This document shows positions 18,167-26,655 of a stretch of DNA of 64,000 nt, one piece after another (positions within the stretch are counted from its first letter, which is position 1; each line of letters begins with the position of its first letter). A program made the translations under genes and the position numbers. A model generated the notes under the pieces. It was not told the origin of the DNA and made no database searches. It worked only from the letters and a program-made list of their open reading frames with translations. This DNA comes from DATARH01 sp035550515. Lineage in GTDB: Bacteria > Pseudomonadota > Alphaproteobacteria > ATCC43930 > CGMCC-115725. The stretch is taken from the NCBI GenBank assembly GCA_035550515.1, contig DASZOZ010000017.1:3600-67599 (forward strand), written 5' to 3'.

Positions 18167-19714
18167 ATGGCTGACCCGAATGGAGCCCCCAGGCGCGGCG
18201 AAAAGGCGCCACCCTGCACGATCGTCATCTTCGGCGCGACGGGCGATTTGACCGCGCGCCTGCTGATGCCGGCGATCTACAATCTGTCGCGCACCGGGCT
18301 GCTGTCCGACCGTTTTTCCGTGATCGGCATCGGCCGGTCGCCGGAAACCGACGACTCGTTCCGCGACGACCTCACCAAGGACATCCGGCATTTCGTGACC
18401 GGCAGCGGCGAGGGCGCGTCGAACACGCCCTTTGACGCCAAAGCCTGGGACTTCATCGCCAGCCGCATGAGCTACATGTCGGGGGACGTCACCAAGCCGG
18501 AGCTTTACGAGCGGCTGAGGCAAAAGCTCGCCGCGGTCGGCGAAAGCCACGGCACCGGCGGCAACGTGCTGTTCTACCTGGCGGTCGCGGCCAGCCTGTT
18601 CGGCCCGATCGTCGACCAGCTCGGCGCGTCCGGCCTCGCCGAGGAGAAGGACGGCGAGTGGCGGCGCGTGATCATCGAAAAGCCGTTCGGCACCGACCTT
18701 GCCTCGGCCAAGGCGCTGAACACCCGCGTGCTCAAGGTGCTGCGTGAGTCGCAGGTCTATCGCATGGACCATTTCCTCGGCAAGGAGACGGTCCAGAACA
18801 TCATGGCGTTGCGCTTCGCCAACGGCATCTTCGAGCCGCTGTGGAACCGCGACCATATCGACCACGTGCAGATCACCGTCGCCGAGACGGTCGGCGTCGA
18901 GCACCGCGCGGCGTTCTACGAGCAGACCGGCGCGATGCGCGACATGGTGCCGAACCATGTCTTCCAGCTCGTCAGCCTGACCGCGATGGAGCCGCCGAAC
19001 TCGTTCGATCCCGACGCGGTCCGCACGGAAAAGACCAAGGCGCTGCAAGCGATTGCGCCGTTCGACGACGGCGACCTGATGCGCAACGTGGTGCGCGGCC
19101 AGTACGCCGCCGGCACGGTCAAGGGCGATCCGGTCGCGGCCTACCGCAACGCGGAGGGCGTGGCGCCGGACAGCATGACCGAGACCTATATCGCGATGCG
19201 CCTCAACATCGACACCTGGCGCTGGGCCGGCGTGCCGTTCTACCTGCGCACCGGCAAGTCGATGACCCGGCGCACGACCGAGATCGCGATCCAGTTCAAG
19301 GGCGCGCCGCTCGCGCTGTTCCGCGACACGGCGGTCGAGAATATCGCGCCGAACGTGCTCGCCATGCAGATCCAGCCCGACGAGGGCGCCTCGCTGCAGT
19401 TCAGCGCCAAAAAGCCGGGTCCGGAGATCCAGCTCGGCGGCGTGCGGATGGATTTCCGCTATCGCGACTATTTCAGCGCCGCGCCGGCCACCGGGTACGA
19501 GACGCTGGTCTATGACTGCATGATCGGCGATCCGACGCTGTTCCAGCGCGCCGATTCGGTCGAGGCGGGATGGAGCGTCGTGCAGCCGATCTTCGACCTG
19601 TGGAAGAACGACCGCAGCGCACCGCTCGAATTCTACCCCGCCGGCAGCGCCGGCCCCGAAGGCGCCGACCAGTTGCTGTGGCGCAGCGGCCGGGCCTGGC
19701 GGCCGATCGCCTGA
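18167..19714 (+). CDS. zwf: Glucose-6-phosphate 1-dehydrogenase
   Basis: First enzyme of the oxidative pentose phosphate and Entner-Doudoroff routes (515 aa). The coenzyme motif is IFGATGDLTARLLMPAIYNL. The substrate-binding signature is YRMDHFLGKETVQN near residue 200, and the later RTGKSMTRRTTEI also matches the family. It lies 43 bases after gnd and 10 bases before rpe. No edd or eda genes are present in the window, so the cluster is pentose phosphate-oriented here; an Entner-Doudoroff branch elsewhere is not excluded. Confidence 0.97.
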   Translation: MADPNGAPRRGEKAPPCTIVIFGATGDLTARLLMPAIYNLSRTGLLSDRFSVIGIGRSPETDDSFRDDLTKDIRHFVTGSGEGASNTPFDAKAWDFIASRMSYMSGDVTKPELYERLRQKLAAVGESHGTGGNVLFYLAVAASLFGPIVDQLGASGLAEEKDGEWRRVIIEKPFGTDLASAKALNTRVLKVLRESQVYRMDHFLGKETVQNIMALRFANGIFEPLWNRDHIDHVQITVAETVGVEHRAAFYEQTGAMRDMVPNHVFQLVSLTAMEPPNSFDPDAVRTEKTKALQAIAPFDDGDLMRNVVRGQYAAGTVKGDPVAAYRNAEGVAPDSMTETYIAMRLNIDTWRWAGVPFYLRTGKSMTRRTTEIAIQFKGAPLALFRDTAVENIAPNVLAMQIQPDEGASLQFSAKKPGPEIQLGGVRMDFRYRDYFSAAPATGYETLVYDCMIGDPTLFQRADSVEAGWSVVQPIFDLWKNDRSAPLEFYPAGSAGPEGADQLLWRSGRAWRPIA

Positions 19715-19724
19715 GCCTTCGCGC

Positions 19725-20402
19725 ATGGACCGCTCGATCATCGTCGCGCCGTCGATCCTGTCAGCCGATTTCGCGCGGCTGGGCGACGAGGTGCGGGCGG
19801 TCGACGCGGCCGGCGGCGACTGGATCCATGTCGATGTGATGGACGGGCGCTTCGTGCCGAACCTGACGATCGGCCCGGTCGTCGTCTCCTGCCTGCGTAA
19901 GGCGACAAAAAAGCCGCTCGACGTGCATCTGATGATGGTCGAGCCGGAGCGTTACCTCGACGATTTCGCCGCGGCCGGCGCCGACCATCTGCTGGTGCAT
20001 TGCGAGCCGAGCGCGACGATCCACCTGCACCGCACGCTGTCGCATATCCGCACGCTCGGCAAGGTGCCGGGGGTCGTGCTCAACCCGGCGACGCCGCTGG
20101 TCCAGATCGAATACGTGCTCGACCTGGTCGATATCGTGCTGATCATGACGGTAAACCCGGGCTTTGGCGGGCAGAAATTCATCGCCTCGATGCTGCCGAA
20201 GATCGCCGCGCTGCGCGAGATGTGCGAAACGCGCGGGCTGCAGGTCACGATCGAGGTCGATGGCGGGCTGAGCGGCGAGAATGCCTGGCGGGTCGTCGAC
20301 GCCGGCGCGACGGCGATCGTCGCCGGCTCGGCGGTGTTCCACGCACCGGATTACGCGCAGGCGATCGCCGCGATCCGCCATTCCACCGCACCGGGACGCT
20401 AG
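19725..20402 (+). CDS. rpe: Ribulose-phosphate 3-epimerase
   Basis: TIM-barrel epimerase (225 aa) interconverting ribulose 5-phosphate and xylulose 5-phosphate. Diagnostic segments are IVAPSILSADFARLGDEV, WIHVDVMDGRFVPNLTIGP, VHLMMVEPERY, and the phosphate/metal loop LIMTVNPGFGGQKFI. Length is typical. It starts 10 bases after zwf and ends three bases before pgl, so it is part of the same transcription unit. Confidence 0.97.
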   Translation: MDRSIIVAPSILSADFARLGDEVRAVDAAGGDWIHVDVMDGRFVPNLTIGPVVVSCLRKATKKPLDVHLMMVEPERYLDDFAAAGADHLLVHCEPSATIHLHRTLSHIRTLGKVPGVVLNPATPLVQIEYVLDLVDIVLIMTVNPGFGGQKFIASMLPKIAALREMCETRGLQVTIEVDGGLSGENAWRVVDAGATAIVAGSAVFHAPDYAQAIAAIRHSTAPGR

Positions 20403-20405
20403 AGG

Positions 20406-21152
20406 ATGGCGCAGACACCACGCATCGATATTTCGGCCGATTTCGAGAGCCTGGCGCATCGCGTCGCGCAATGGCTGGTCGACCTCGCCTGCGCGACGCC
20501 GGGCCGGTTCGCGATCGCGCTGTCCGGCGGGTCGACACCGAAGCGCCTCTATCAGCTCCTCGCCGCGCCGCCGCTGCGCGACGCGATGCCGTGGCGGCGG
20601 GTGCATCTGTTCTTTGGCGATGACCGCTTCGTGCCGCATGACGACCCCAACAGCAACTACGCGATGGCGCGCGATGCGATGATCGCGCATGTGCCGATCC
20701 CGCCGGAAAACGTCCACGGCATCCCGGTCACCGGCAGCCTGGACGCTAGCAGTCTAGATGGGGCCGCGCGGGCCTATGAGCACACCCTCAAGGCCTATTA
20801 CGGCGCCGACGCGCTCGACCCGGACCGGCCGCTGCTCGATGTGAACCTGCTCGGCATGGGCGCCGACGGCCACACCGCGTCGTTGTTTCCGGGAAAGCCC
20901 GCGCTCGACGAAAAGCAGCGCTGGGCGGTCGGCGTCCCCGAGCCGGGCCTGGCGCCGTTCGTGCCCCGCGTGACCCTGACCTATCCCGCGCTCAACAGCG
21001 CGCGGTCCGCGGCCTTCGTGGCGGCCGGAGCGGACAAGGCGGCGATGATGCACCGCGTGCTGTCGGGCGAGCACAGCCTGCCGTCGGCGCGGATCGCGCC
21101 GGTCGGCGAGCTGGTGTGGTTTGTCGACCGCGCCGCGCGGGGCGAGGCCTGA
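20406..21152 (+). CDS. pgl: 6-phosphogluconolactonase
   Basis: DevB/NagB-fold lactonase (248 aa) hydrolysing 6-phosphogluconolactone. Family segments are IALSGGSTPKRLYQLLA (residues about 38-54), FFGDDRFVPHDDPNSNY, and LLGMGADGHTASLFPG. It lies three bases after rpe and three before rpiA. It is unusual that it is separated from zwf by rpe, but it is still in the same tightly spaced cluster. Confidence 0.96.
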   Translation: MAQTPRIDISADFESLAHRVAQWLVDLACATPGRFAIALSGGSTPKRLYQLLAAPPLRDAMPWRRVHLFFGDDRFVPHDDPNSNYAMARDAMIAHVPIPPENVHGIPVTGSLDASSLDGAARAYEHTLKAYYGADALDPDRPLLDVNLLGMGADGHTASLFPGKPALDEKQRWAVGVPEPGLAPFVPRVTLTYPALNSARSAAFVAAGADKAAMMHRVLSGEHSLPSARIAPVGELVWFVDRAARGEA

Positions 21153-21155
21153 CCG

Positions 21156-21848
21156 ATGGACCGCGACGAACTGAAACGCGCCGCCGCCTTGCGTGCGCTC
21201 GACTACGTCAAGGACGGCATGGTGCTTGGGCTCGGCACCGGCTCGACCGCGTATTTTGTCGTCGAAGGTCTTGGCCGGCGCGTCGCCCAAGGTTTGTCGA
21301 TCACCGGCATCCCGACCTCGGAGCGCACCGCCGCGCATGCGCGCAGCCTCAATATCCCGTTGTCGGATTTTGGCGCGCATTCGCGCATCGACCTGACGAT
21401 CGACGGCGCCGACGAAGTCGAGCGCGGATCGCTGAACCTGATCAAGGGGCTCGGCGGCGCCTTGCTGCGCGAAAAGATCGTCGCCGCCGCGAGCCGTCAG
21501 CTCGTCATCGTGGTCGACCAGGAAAAGCTCGTCGCGCGGCTCGGCGACCATACGCCGGTGCCGGTCGAAGTCGTCCAGTTCGGCTGGCAGGCGACCGCGG
21601 CGGCGCTGACCCGGCTCGGCGCCGAGCCGGTGCTGCGCCATGCGACCGAGGACCATGTGTTCATCACCGACGGCGGCAATTACATCCTCGATTGCCGTTT
21701 TGGCCCGATCACCGACCCCGCGCAGCTCGAACAGCGGATCGGCATGACGGTCGGCGTGGTCGAGAGCGGGCTGTTCGTCAATCGCGCAGCAGCCGTCATC
21801 GCCGCCACCGCCGGCGGTGTCGAGGTTTTGCACCGGAGCACGTCATGA
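21156..21848 (+). CDS. rpiA: Ribose-5-phosphate isomerase A
   Basis: Isomerase (230 aa) interconverting ribose 5-phosphate and ribulose 5-phosphate. Conserved segments are GLGTGSTAYFVVEGL, IDLTIDGADEVE, LIKGLGGALLREKIVA with the catalytic acid, and TDGGNYILDC. Its stop overlaps the start of the following HAD gene (ATGA at 21845-21848), so the two are translationally coupled. Confidence 0.96.
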   Translation: MDRDELKRAAALRALDYVKDGMVLGLGTGSTAYFVVEGLGRRVAQGLSITGIPTSERTAAHARSLNIPLSDFGAHSRIDLTIDGADEVERGSLNLIKGLGGALLREKIVAAASRQLVIVVDQEKLVARLGDHTPVPVEVVQFGWQATAAALTRLGAEPVLRHATEDHVFITDGGNYILDCRFGPITDPAQLEQRIGMTVGVVESGLFVNRAAAVIAATAGGVEVLHRSTS

Positions 21849-22657
21849 GCAAGATCAAGCTCGTCATCACCGATGTGGACGGCACGCTGGTCACCACCGA
21901 GAAGGCGCTGCGCCCGTCGGCGGTCGCGGCGGTGCGCAGGCTGCACGATTCCGGCATCGGCTTCTCGATCTGCAGCAGCCGGCCGCCCTTCGGGCTGACG
22001 ACAATGCGTGACGCGCTGCAGATCACGCTGCCGTTTGGCGGCTATAACGGCGGGTCGATCGTCGAGCCCGACCTGACCGTCATCGAACAAGTCTGCATCC
22101 CGCCGGACGTCGCGCGCAAAGCGGTCGACGTATTCCACGCCAACGGCGTCGGCACCTGGGTGTTTGTCGGCAACGAGTGGGTCATTCTCGACCGTCAGGG
22201 CGACCACGTCGACCACGAAATCCATACGATCGACGTGCCGCCGACCGTCGTCGAGCATTACACCGACGACCATTTCAGCGCGGTCGGCAAGATCGTCGGC
22301 GCCAGCAACGACCACGACCTGATCGCCAAGGTCGAGCACATCATGCAGGAAACGCTCGGCCATGCGGCGCATGCGGCGCGCTCGCAGGCCTATTACTGCG
22401 ACGTCATCGCGCCCGGCATCGACAAGGGCCGCATCGTCGAGGTGTTGGGACAGCGCCTCGGGCTGGCGCGCGACGAGATCGCCGTGCTCGGCGACATGAC
22501 CAACGACCTCGAGATGTTCGCCGCCGCCGGCTTCCCGATCGCGATGGGCAACGCGCCCGATCACGTCAAAGCCAAGGCCAAAGGGGTCGCCCCCGGCACC
22601 AACGACGAGGACGGCTGGGCTGGAGCAATCGACCGCTACATCCTGTCGGGCGGATAA
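21845..22657 (+). CDS. HAD-superfamily (Cof-type, IIB) sugar-phosphatase-like hydrolase
   Basis: A 270-aa HAD phosphatase of the Cof/YbiV type. Motif I is TDVDGTLVTT (nucleophile in residues about 8-11), motif II lies in SICSSRPPFGL, and motif IV is GDMTNDLEMFAAAGFPIAMGNA; a type IIB cap lies between. It overlaps rpiA by four bases and is the last gene of the pentose phosphate cluster. The coupling suggests a role in disposing of an accumulating sugar phosphate or damaged metabolite; this is an inference, and the substrate cannot be read from the sequence. Confidence 0.88.
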   Translation: MSKIKLVITDVDGTLVTTEKALRPSAVAAVRRLHDSGIGFSICSSRPPFGLTTMRDALQITLPFGGYNGGSIVEPDLTVIEQVCIPPDVARKAVDVFHANGVGTWVFVGNEWVILDRQGDHVDHEIHTIDVPPTVVEHYTDDHFSAVGKIVGASNDHDLIAKVEHIMQETLGHAAHAARSQAYYCDVIAPGIDKGRIVEVLGQRLGLARDEIAVLGDMTNDLEMFAAAGFPIAMGNAPDHVKAKAKGVAPGTNDEDGWAGAIDRYILSGG

Positions 22658-22667
22658 GCGAAGCGTC

Positions 22668-22976
22668 TCAATAGAACGAGGCGACGCACTGATCGTACAG
22701 CGCCGGCTCGGTGATCGGCCCGCATTCCTGGCGGATGCGCGAGGCGCGGAAGGCGGGATTGGTCCGCGTCAGCTGCTCGTAGCGCCGGCTTTCGGCGACG
22801 TTCCGGCGCGCCGACCAGTTCGCCGGGTCGTCGCCGGGGTCGGCTTGCGGCATATCGGTGTAGATGTCGACCCGTCCGGGCGGCGGTCCGATCTGCGCCC
22901 GCGCCGGCAGCGCCACGCCGGTCAGCGCCAGCAGCGCAGCCGCCGCGGCCATACCGGCCAATTTGCTGTTTCGCAT
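22668..22976 (-). CDS. Small secreted protein of unknown function
   Basis: A 102-aa protein with a clear signal peptide (KLAGMAAAAALLALTGVALPARA) ending in an AxA site. The mature part is about 75 residues, rich in Asp, Arg and Tyr, with two cysteines near the C-terminus (RQECGPITEPALYDQCVASF) that could form a disulfide. GAGGAAGAG lies just before ATG 22976, which settles the start over the longer frame from 22997. Its stop is ten bases from the end of the convergent HAD gene. No domain is recognised. Confidence 0.7.
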   Translation of the reverse strand: MRNSKLAGMAAAAALLALTGVALPARAQIGPPPGRVDIYTDMPQADPGDDPANWSARRNVAESRRYEQLTRTNPAFRASRIRQECGPITEPALYDQCVASFY

Positions 22977-23042
22977 GGCTCTTCCTCGGTAACGCAAAGC
23001 TACCGGGTCAACAGGCGGACGCGCGAGGCGGTTCCGCCGCCC

Positions 23043-23948
23043 TCAGGTCAGCTCCGGTTCGGCCAGCTCCGGCTCGGCCAGCCCGCGCCGGCGGCAGGCG
23101 GCAATCACGGTATTGCGCAGCACGCAGGCGATCGTCATCGGCCCGACCCCGCCCGGCACCGGGGTGATCGCCCCGGCGGTCTTGCGCACCGCGGCGAAAT
23201 CGACGTCGCCGACCAGCCCGCGGTTGCCCGCGGAATCGGTGATGCGGTGCGTGCCGACATCGATCACCGTCGCGCCGGGCTTGATCCACGCGGCGGTGAC
23301 GATCGCCGGCCGCCCGAGCGCGGCGATCACGATGTCGGCCCGCCGCGCGATGCCGGCGACATCGCGGGTTCTCGAATGCGTCACGGTGACGGTGCAGTCG
23401 GCCGTGACCAGCAAGGCCGCCATCGGCCGGCCGACAATCGACGAACGGCCGAGCACGACGGCCTCGGCGCCGGTCAGGTCGCTGTGCACCGACCGCAGCA
23501 GCATCAGGCAGCCGAGCGGCGTGCAGGGTACGAGGCTGCGTTGCCCGCTCCACAGCCGCCCGACATTCAGCGGGTGAAACCCGTCGACATCCTTCTCTGG
23601 ATCGACCGCGCTCAACACCGTCGGCACCGCCATCGCGTCGGGCAAGGGGAGCTGGACGAGAATTCCGTCGACCCGCTCGTCGCGGTTGAGGCTTTCGATC
23701 AGGCGGATCAGCTCGCCCTCGGTCGCCTCGGCCGGCAAGCGATGCTCGAAGGACGCCAGGCCGGTCTCGAGGCAGGCCCGCGCCTTGCTGCGCACATAGA
23801 TGCGGCTTGCCGGATCATCGCCGACGATTATGGTGGCGAGGCCCGGCGTCATGCCGTGCTGCGCCCGCAGCGCGCCAGCCGTGGCCGCCAGCCGCTCGCG
23901 CAGCCGGGCGGCGATGGCCTGACCGTCGATGATCGTCGCTTGCGCCAT
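23043..23948 (-). CDS. folD: Bifunctional methylenetetrahydrofolate dehydrogenase/cyclohydrolase
   Basis: FolD (301 aa) interconverts 5,10-methylene- and 10-formyl-tetrahydrofolate. Seen are YVRSKARACLETGL with the catalytic lysine region, GILVQLPLPDAM, PCTPLGCLMLL, and the NADP-binding VVLGRSSIVGRPMAALL. The C-terminus carries an extra tail in which a 15-base unit is duplicated (AEPELAEPELT). It is followed on the same strand by no partner; a cytochrome c gene lies upstream by 23 bases and may share transcription. Confidence 0.96.
   Translation of the reverse strand: MAQATIIDGQAIAARLRERLAATAGALRAQHGMTPGLATIIVGDDPASRIYVRSKARACLETGLASFEHRLPAEATEGELIRLIESLNRDERVDGILVQLPLPDAMAVPTVLSAVDPEKDVDGFHPLNVGRLWSGQRSLVPCTPLGCLMLLRSVHSDLTGAEAVVLGRSSIVGRPMAALLVTADCTVTVTHSRTRDVAGIARRADIVIAALGRPAIVTAAWIKPGATVIDVGTHRITDSAGNRGLVGDVDFAAVRKTAGAITPVPGGVGPMTIACVLRNTVIAACRRRGLAEPELAEPELT
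23051..23080 (-). repeat. 15-bp tandem duplication at the folD 3' end
   Basis: GCTCCGGTTCGGCCA at 23051-23065 is followed directly by GCTCCGGCTCGGCCA at 23066-23080, one mismatch. On the coding strand it produces the repeated LAEPE unit of the FolD tail. It lies outside the conserved enzyme core, so it is probably neutral. Confidence 0.8.
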
Positions 23949-23971
23949 GGCCCATTATGTCCGGCTTCGGG

Positions 23972-24328
23972 CTACTGCGTCGCCTGCTTCAGTTTCGCCA
24001 GCAGATCGGCGAGCGCGGCCTCGTCCTTGATGCCGGGAAACGACATGTGATTGCCGGGAATCGCCGCCCTGGGGTCGCGCAGAAACGCCGCCATCGCCGC
24101 ATCGTCCCAGACGATGCCGCTCTGTTTCATCGCCGCGGAATAGGAGTACCCGGCAACCGTCCCCGCCTTGCGCCCGAAGACACCGAACAGGTCGGGGCCG
24201 ACACGGTTGGGGCCGCCTTTATCGAGCGAGTGGCAGATCTTGCATTTCCCCAACTCGCTGGCACCGTCAGCGGCGGCGTTTGCCGCGAGCAGCAGCGGCA
24301 GAACAACGGCCAGCGCAAAGCGCCCCAT
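23972..24328 (-). CDS. Class I cytochrome c (single haem)
   Basis: A 118-aa periplasmic c-type cytochrome. A signal peptide (residues 1 to about 20, ending LLLAANAAADG) precedes the haem-binding CKICH near residues 29-33. The distal axial methionine is most likely in GNHMSFPGIKDEAALADLL near the C-terminus, the pattern of mitochondrial-type c2 cytochromes. GVFGRKAGTVAGYSYS also matches that group. The start is ATG 24328, with GTG 24331 just upstream. Its redox partners are not encoded nearby. Confidence 0.93.
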   Translation of the reverse strand: MGRFALAVVLPLLLAANAAADGASELGKCKICHSLDKGGPNRVGPDLFGVFGRKAGTVAGYSYSAAMKQSGIVWDDAAMAAFLRDPRAAIPGNHMSFPGIKDEAALADLLAKLKQATQ

Positions 24329-24415
24329 CACGACCCGACCTCAGCCAGCATTTCACATCCCGTGCAGTCGCCGGCGATCCTAGCGCAAGCCCACCGCCGG
24401 CGATAAGGTCGCGCG

Positions 24416-25543
24416 ATGACGCAACCCCGTTATCGCTGTCCCGCCTGCGGCAAGACCATCGCCGCCGACCGCCCGATCTGGCGCTGCGATTGCGGCAGCC
24501 ACCTGAACCTGGCGCCGGGTGAGGGCCTGTCGCGCGGCCGGATCGACACCGGCGACGCCTCGCTGTGGCGCTACCGTGCGGCGCTTGGGCTGCAAGGGCC
24601 GCCGCGCGTATCGCTGGGCGAAGGTTGGACGCCGCTGGTGCAGCGCGGGTGGGACGGCGCGCCGATCCGCTTCAAGCTCGAAAGCCAGATGCCGACCGGC
24701 TCGTTCAAGGACCGCGGCACCGCGGTGATGCTGAACCACCTGCTGGAGGTCGGCGTCGGCCCGATCCACGAGGATTCGTCGGGCAATGCCGGCTCGTCGA
24801 TCGCGACCTATGCGGCGGCGGCCGGCATTCCCTGTCGGATCTTCGTGCCGGCGACCGCGCCGCGCGGCAAGGTGGTGCAGATCGCCGCGTCCGGCGCGGC
24901 GGTCGAAGCCATTTCCGGGACCCGCCAGGACGTGACCGACGCGGCGCTCGCCGCCGCCAGCGGCGCCAGCTTCTACGCCAGCCACAACTGGCAACCCTTC
25001 TTTATCGAGGGCACCAAGACGCTGGCCTACGAGCTGTGGGAGCAGCTCGGCTTCGCGGTGCCCGACAATGTGCTCGTGCCGACCGGCTACGGCAGCAACA
25101 TCCTCGGGCTGGAGCGCGGCTTCGACGAGCTGATGCGCCGCGGCGAGGTGAACCGGATGCCGCGGCTCTTCGCGGTGCAGGCGGCGAATTGCGCCGCTTT
25201 CGCCGCCGCCTGGGCCGGCGACACGGCGTTCTCGCCGCGGCCGACCATGGCGGACGGCATCGCCACTGCAAAGCCGGTGCGCACCGCCGAGGTGCTCGCC
25301 GCGTTGCGCCGCTCGGGGGGCGGCGTGATCGCGGTGCCAGAGGAGGAGATCGCCCCGGCACTGCTCCGCCTCGGCCGGCTCGGACTCTATGTCGAGCCGA
25401 CCTCGGCGACGGCGGGCGCGGCCCTCACCCGCTTGCTGGCGGATGGAACGGTCACGCCGTCCGAGACGACGGTCGCCGTCATCACCGGCCACGGCCTCAA
25501 AGCCGCCGACAAGATCGCCGAAGTGACCGGGCTCGGCGCTTAG
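24416..25543 (+). CDS. Threonine synthase-like PLP enzyme with N-terminal zinc ribbon
   Basis: A 375-aa fold-type II PLP enzyme. Residues 8-26 hold a small zinc ribbon (C8, C11, C24, C26), then LGEGWTPLV, and the PLP-lysine segment MPTGSFKDRG with K98. SSGNAGSSIATYAAAAGIP is the substrate-phosphate or carboxylate-binding loop, and TSATAGAALTRLL is the C-terminal serine region. This resembles archaeal-type threonine synthase, but hom and thrB are not nearby, and related enzymes act on other O-phosphorylated or hydroxylated amino acids. The general class is certain; the substrate is not. Confidence 0.85.
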   Translation: MTQPRYRCPACGKTIAADRPIWRCDCGSHLNLAPGEGLSRGRIDTGDASLWRYRAALGLQGPPRVSLGEGWTPLVQRGWDGAPIRFKLESQMPTGSFKDRGTAVMLNHLLEVGVGPIHEDSSGNAGSSIATYAAAAGIPCRIFVPATAPRGKVVQIAASGAAVEAISGTRQDVTDAALAAASGASFYASHNWQPFFIEGTKTLAYELWEQLGFAVPDNVLVPTGYGSNILGLERGFDELMRRGEVNRMPRLFAVQAANCAAFAAAWAGDTAFSPRPTMADGIATAKPVRTAEVLAALRRSGGGVIAVPEEEIAPALLRLGRLGLYVEPTSATAGAALTRLLADGTVTPSETTVAVITGHGLKAADKIAEVTGLGA

Positions 25544-25599
25544 AGCCGCATTGTCGGCGATGATGCGGGTACGGACGTGCTCCGGCGCTGGCTGATCAT

Positions 25600-26649
25600 C
25601 TAGGGGCGCCAGGCGCGGCCCTCGAACTGGCCGTGCTGGAGAAAATGCTCGCCGGGGTCACAGCCGGCGGCGGCGACATCGGGATGCCTGCCGAGATACC
25701 AGGCGGCGTCGAAGCCGGCCGGCAGGCGATCGCGCGGCGAGCGGCCGCGCGGCGCGAGGCGGGCCGATTGCTCGATGACGCGCAGCGCCGGGGTCGGCGC
25801 CTGGCCGAGATAGAGCGTCTCCCGCCGCGGGAAATCAAACGGCCGGCCCCGCAGCCGCATGTATTCCTCGTGATATTCCAGGTGCTTGTCGGGCACGGTC
25901 GCATTGGTCGCGACGCCGCCATGGACCTGGTGAAAAGTGCCTTCGCCGAGCATGACGACCAGCCGGGTGTCGGGCAGCTCACAGGCGCGGCGATAGAGGT
26001 CGAGGTTGACGTAGCCGCCGCCGGGACTCTCGAACCGCTCGTCGAGGCCGCCCAGCTCGCGCCACAGCCGGCGCGGCAGAAACAGCGCGTTCGACTCACC
26101 GACCGGCAGAAAAAAGCCGCCTTCAGACGAACCGGACAGCGCGGCGATGTCGAACAGGCGGTAGCCATCATCGGTCCACTGCGCGGCGTCGAGCAGTGCG
26201 TCCTCGCGCGCCTGGTCGTAGCCGTTGCGCACCGCCTCCATCTGCGCGGTGAAGCCGAGATGGAAGCCGAGCGACGAAATCACCGGGCGTTCGTCGAGCC
26301 TCTCGGCCAGCAATGCCGTTGCCAGCAGGCCGGGCGAGGCCAGGCGCGCGCCGTCGATCATCATCCCGATCAGCCGGCCGCGCGCCTGCTTCAGCCCGAA
26401 ATTCGCCGCCGCGGCGGGCGAAGGAGAATTGGTCTCGAAGCGATGACGAAAGACCTGCGCGCCATACGCCGCAAAGCTGTCGAGCGGCATCGGCGCCGGC
26501 GAGCCGTTGTCGATCAGGATGATCTCGTACTGGTCGGGCTTGATGCCACGCTGCATCGCCAGCGACAGCGAGCGCAGCGTGCGCGGCAGCTCGCGCGCCA
26601 TGCGGTAGCCGATGACGACGACCGACAGCTCGGGCGGCTTGCGCGCCAT
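25600..26649 (-). CDS. Family 2 glycosyltransferase with C-terminal PDV-type module
   Basis: A 349-aa protein with an N-terminal GT2 nucleotide-sugar domain: LSVVVIGYRMARELPRTLRS, YEIILIDNGS, and the later SNALFLPRRLWRELGGLDE and the catalytic-base region HQVHGGV. The C-terminal ~40 residues (FDAAWYLGRHPDVAAAG then HFLQHGQFEGR) match a small repeat often found at the ends of polysaccharide-modifying enzymes. It is followed upstream by the two-domain methyltransferase at a seven-base distance, so the two form an operon for glycan decoration (inference). The sugar and acceptor are unknown. Confidence 0.85.
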   Translation of the reverse strand: MARKPPELSVVVIGYRMARELPRTLRSLSLAMQRGIKPDQYEIILIDNGSPAPMPLDSFAAYGAQVFRHRFETNSPSPAAAANFGLKQARGRLIGMMIDGARLASPGLLATALLAERLDERPVISSLGFHLGFTAQMEAVRNGYDQAREDALLDAAQWTDDGYRLFDIAALSGSSEGGFFLPVGESNALFLPRRLWRELGGLDERFESPGGGYVNLDLYRRACELPDTRLVVMLGEGTFHQVHGGVATNATVPDKHLEYHEEYMRLRGRPFDFPRRETLYLGQAPTPALRVIEQSARLAPRGRSPRDRLPAGFDAAWYLGRHPDVAAAGCDPGEHFLQHGQFEGRAWRP

Positions 26650-26655
26650 GCGGGC

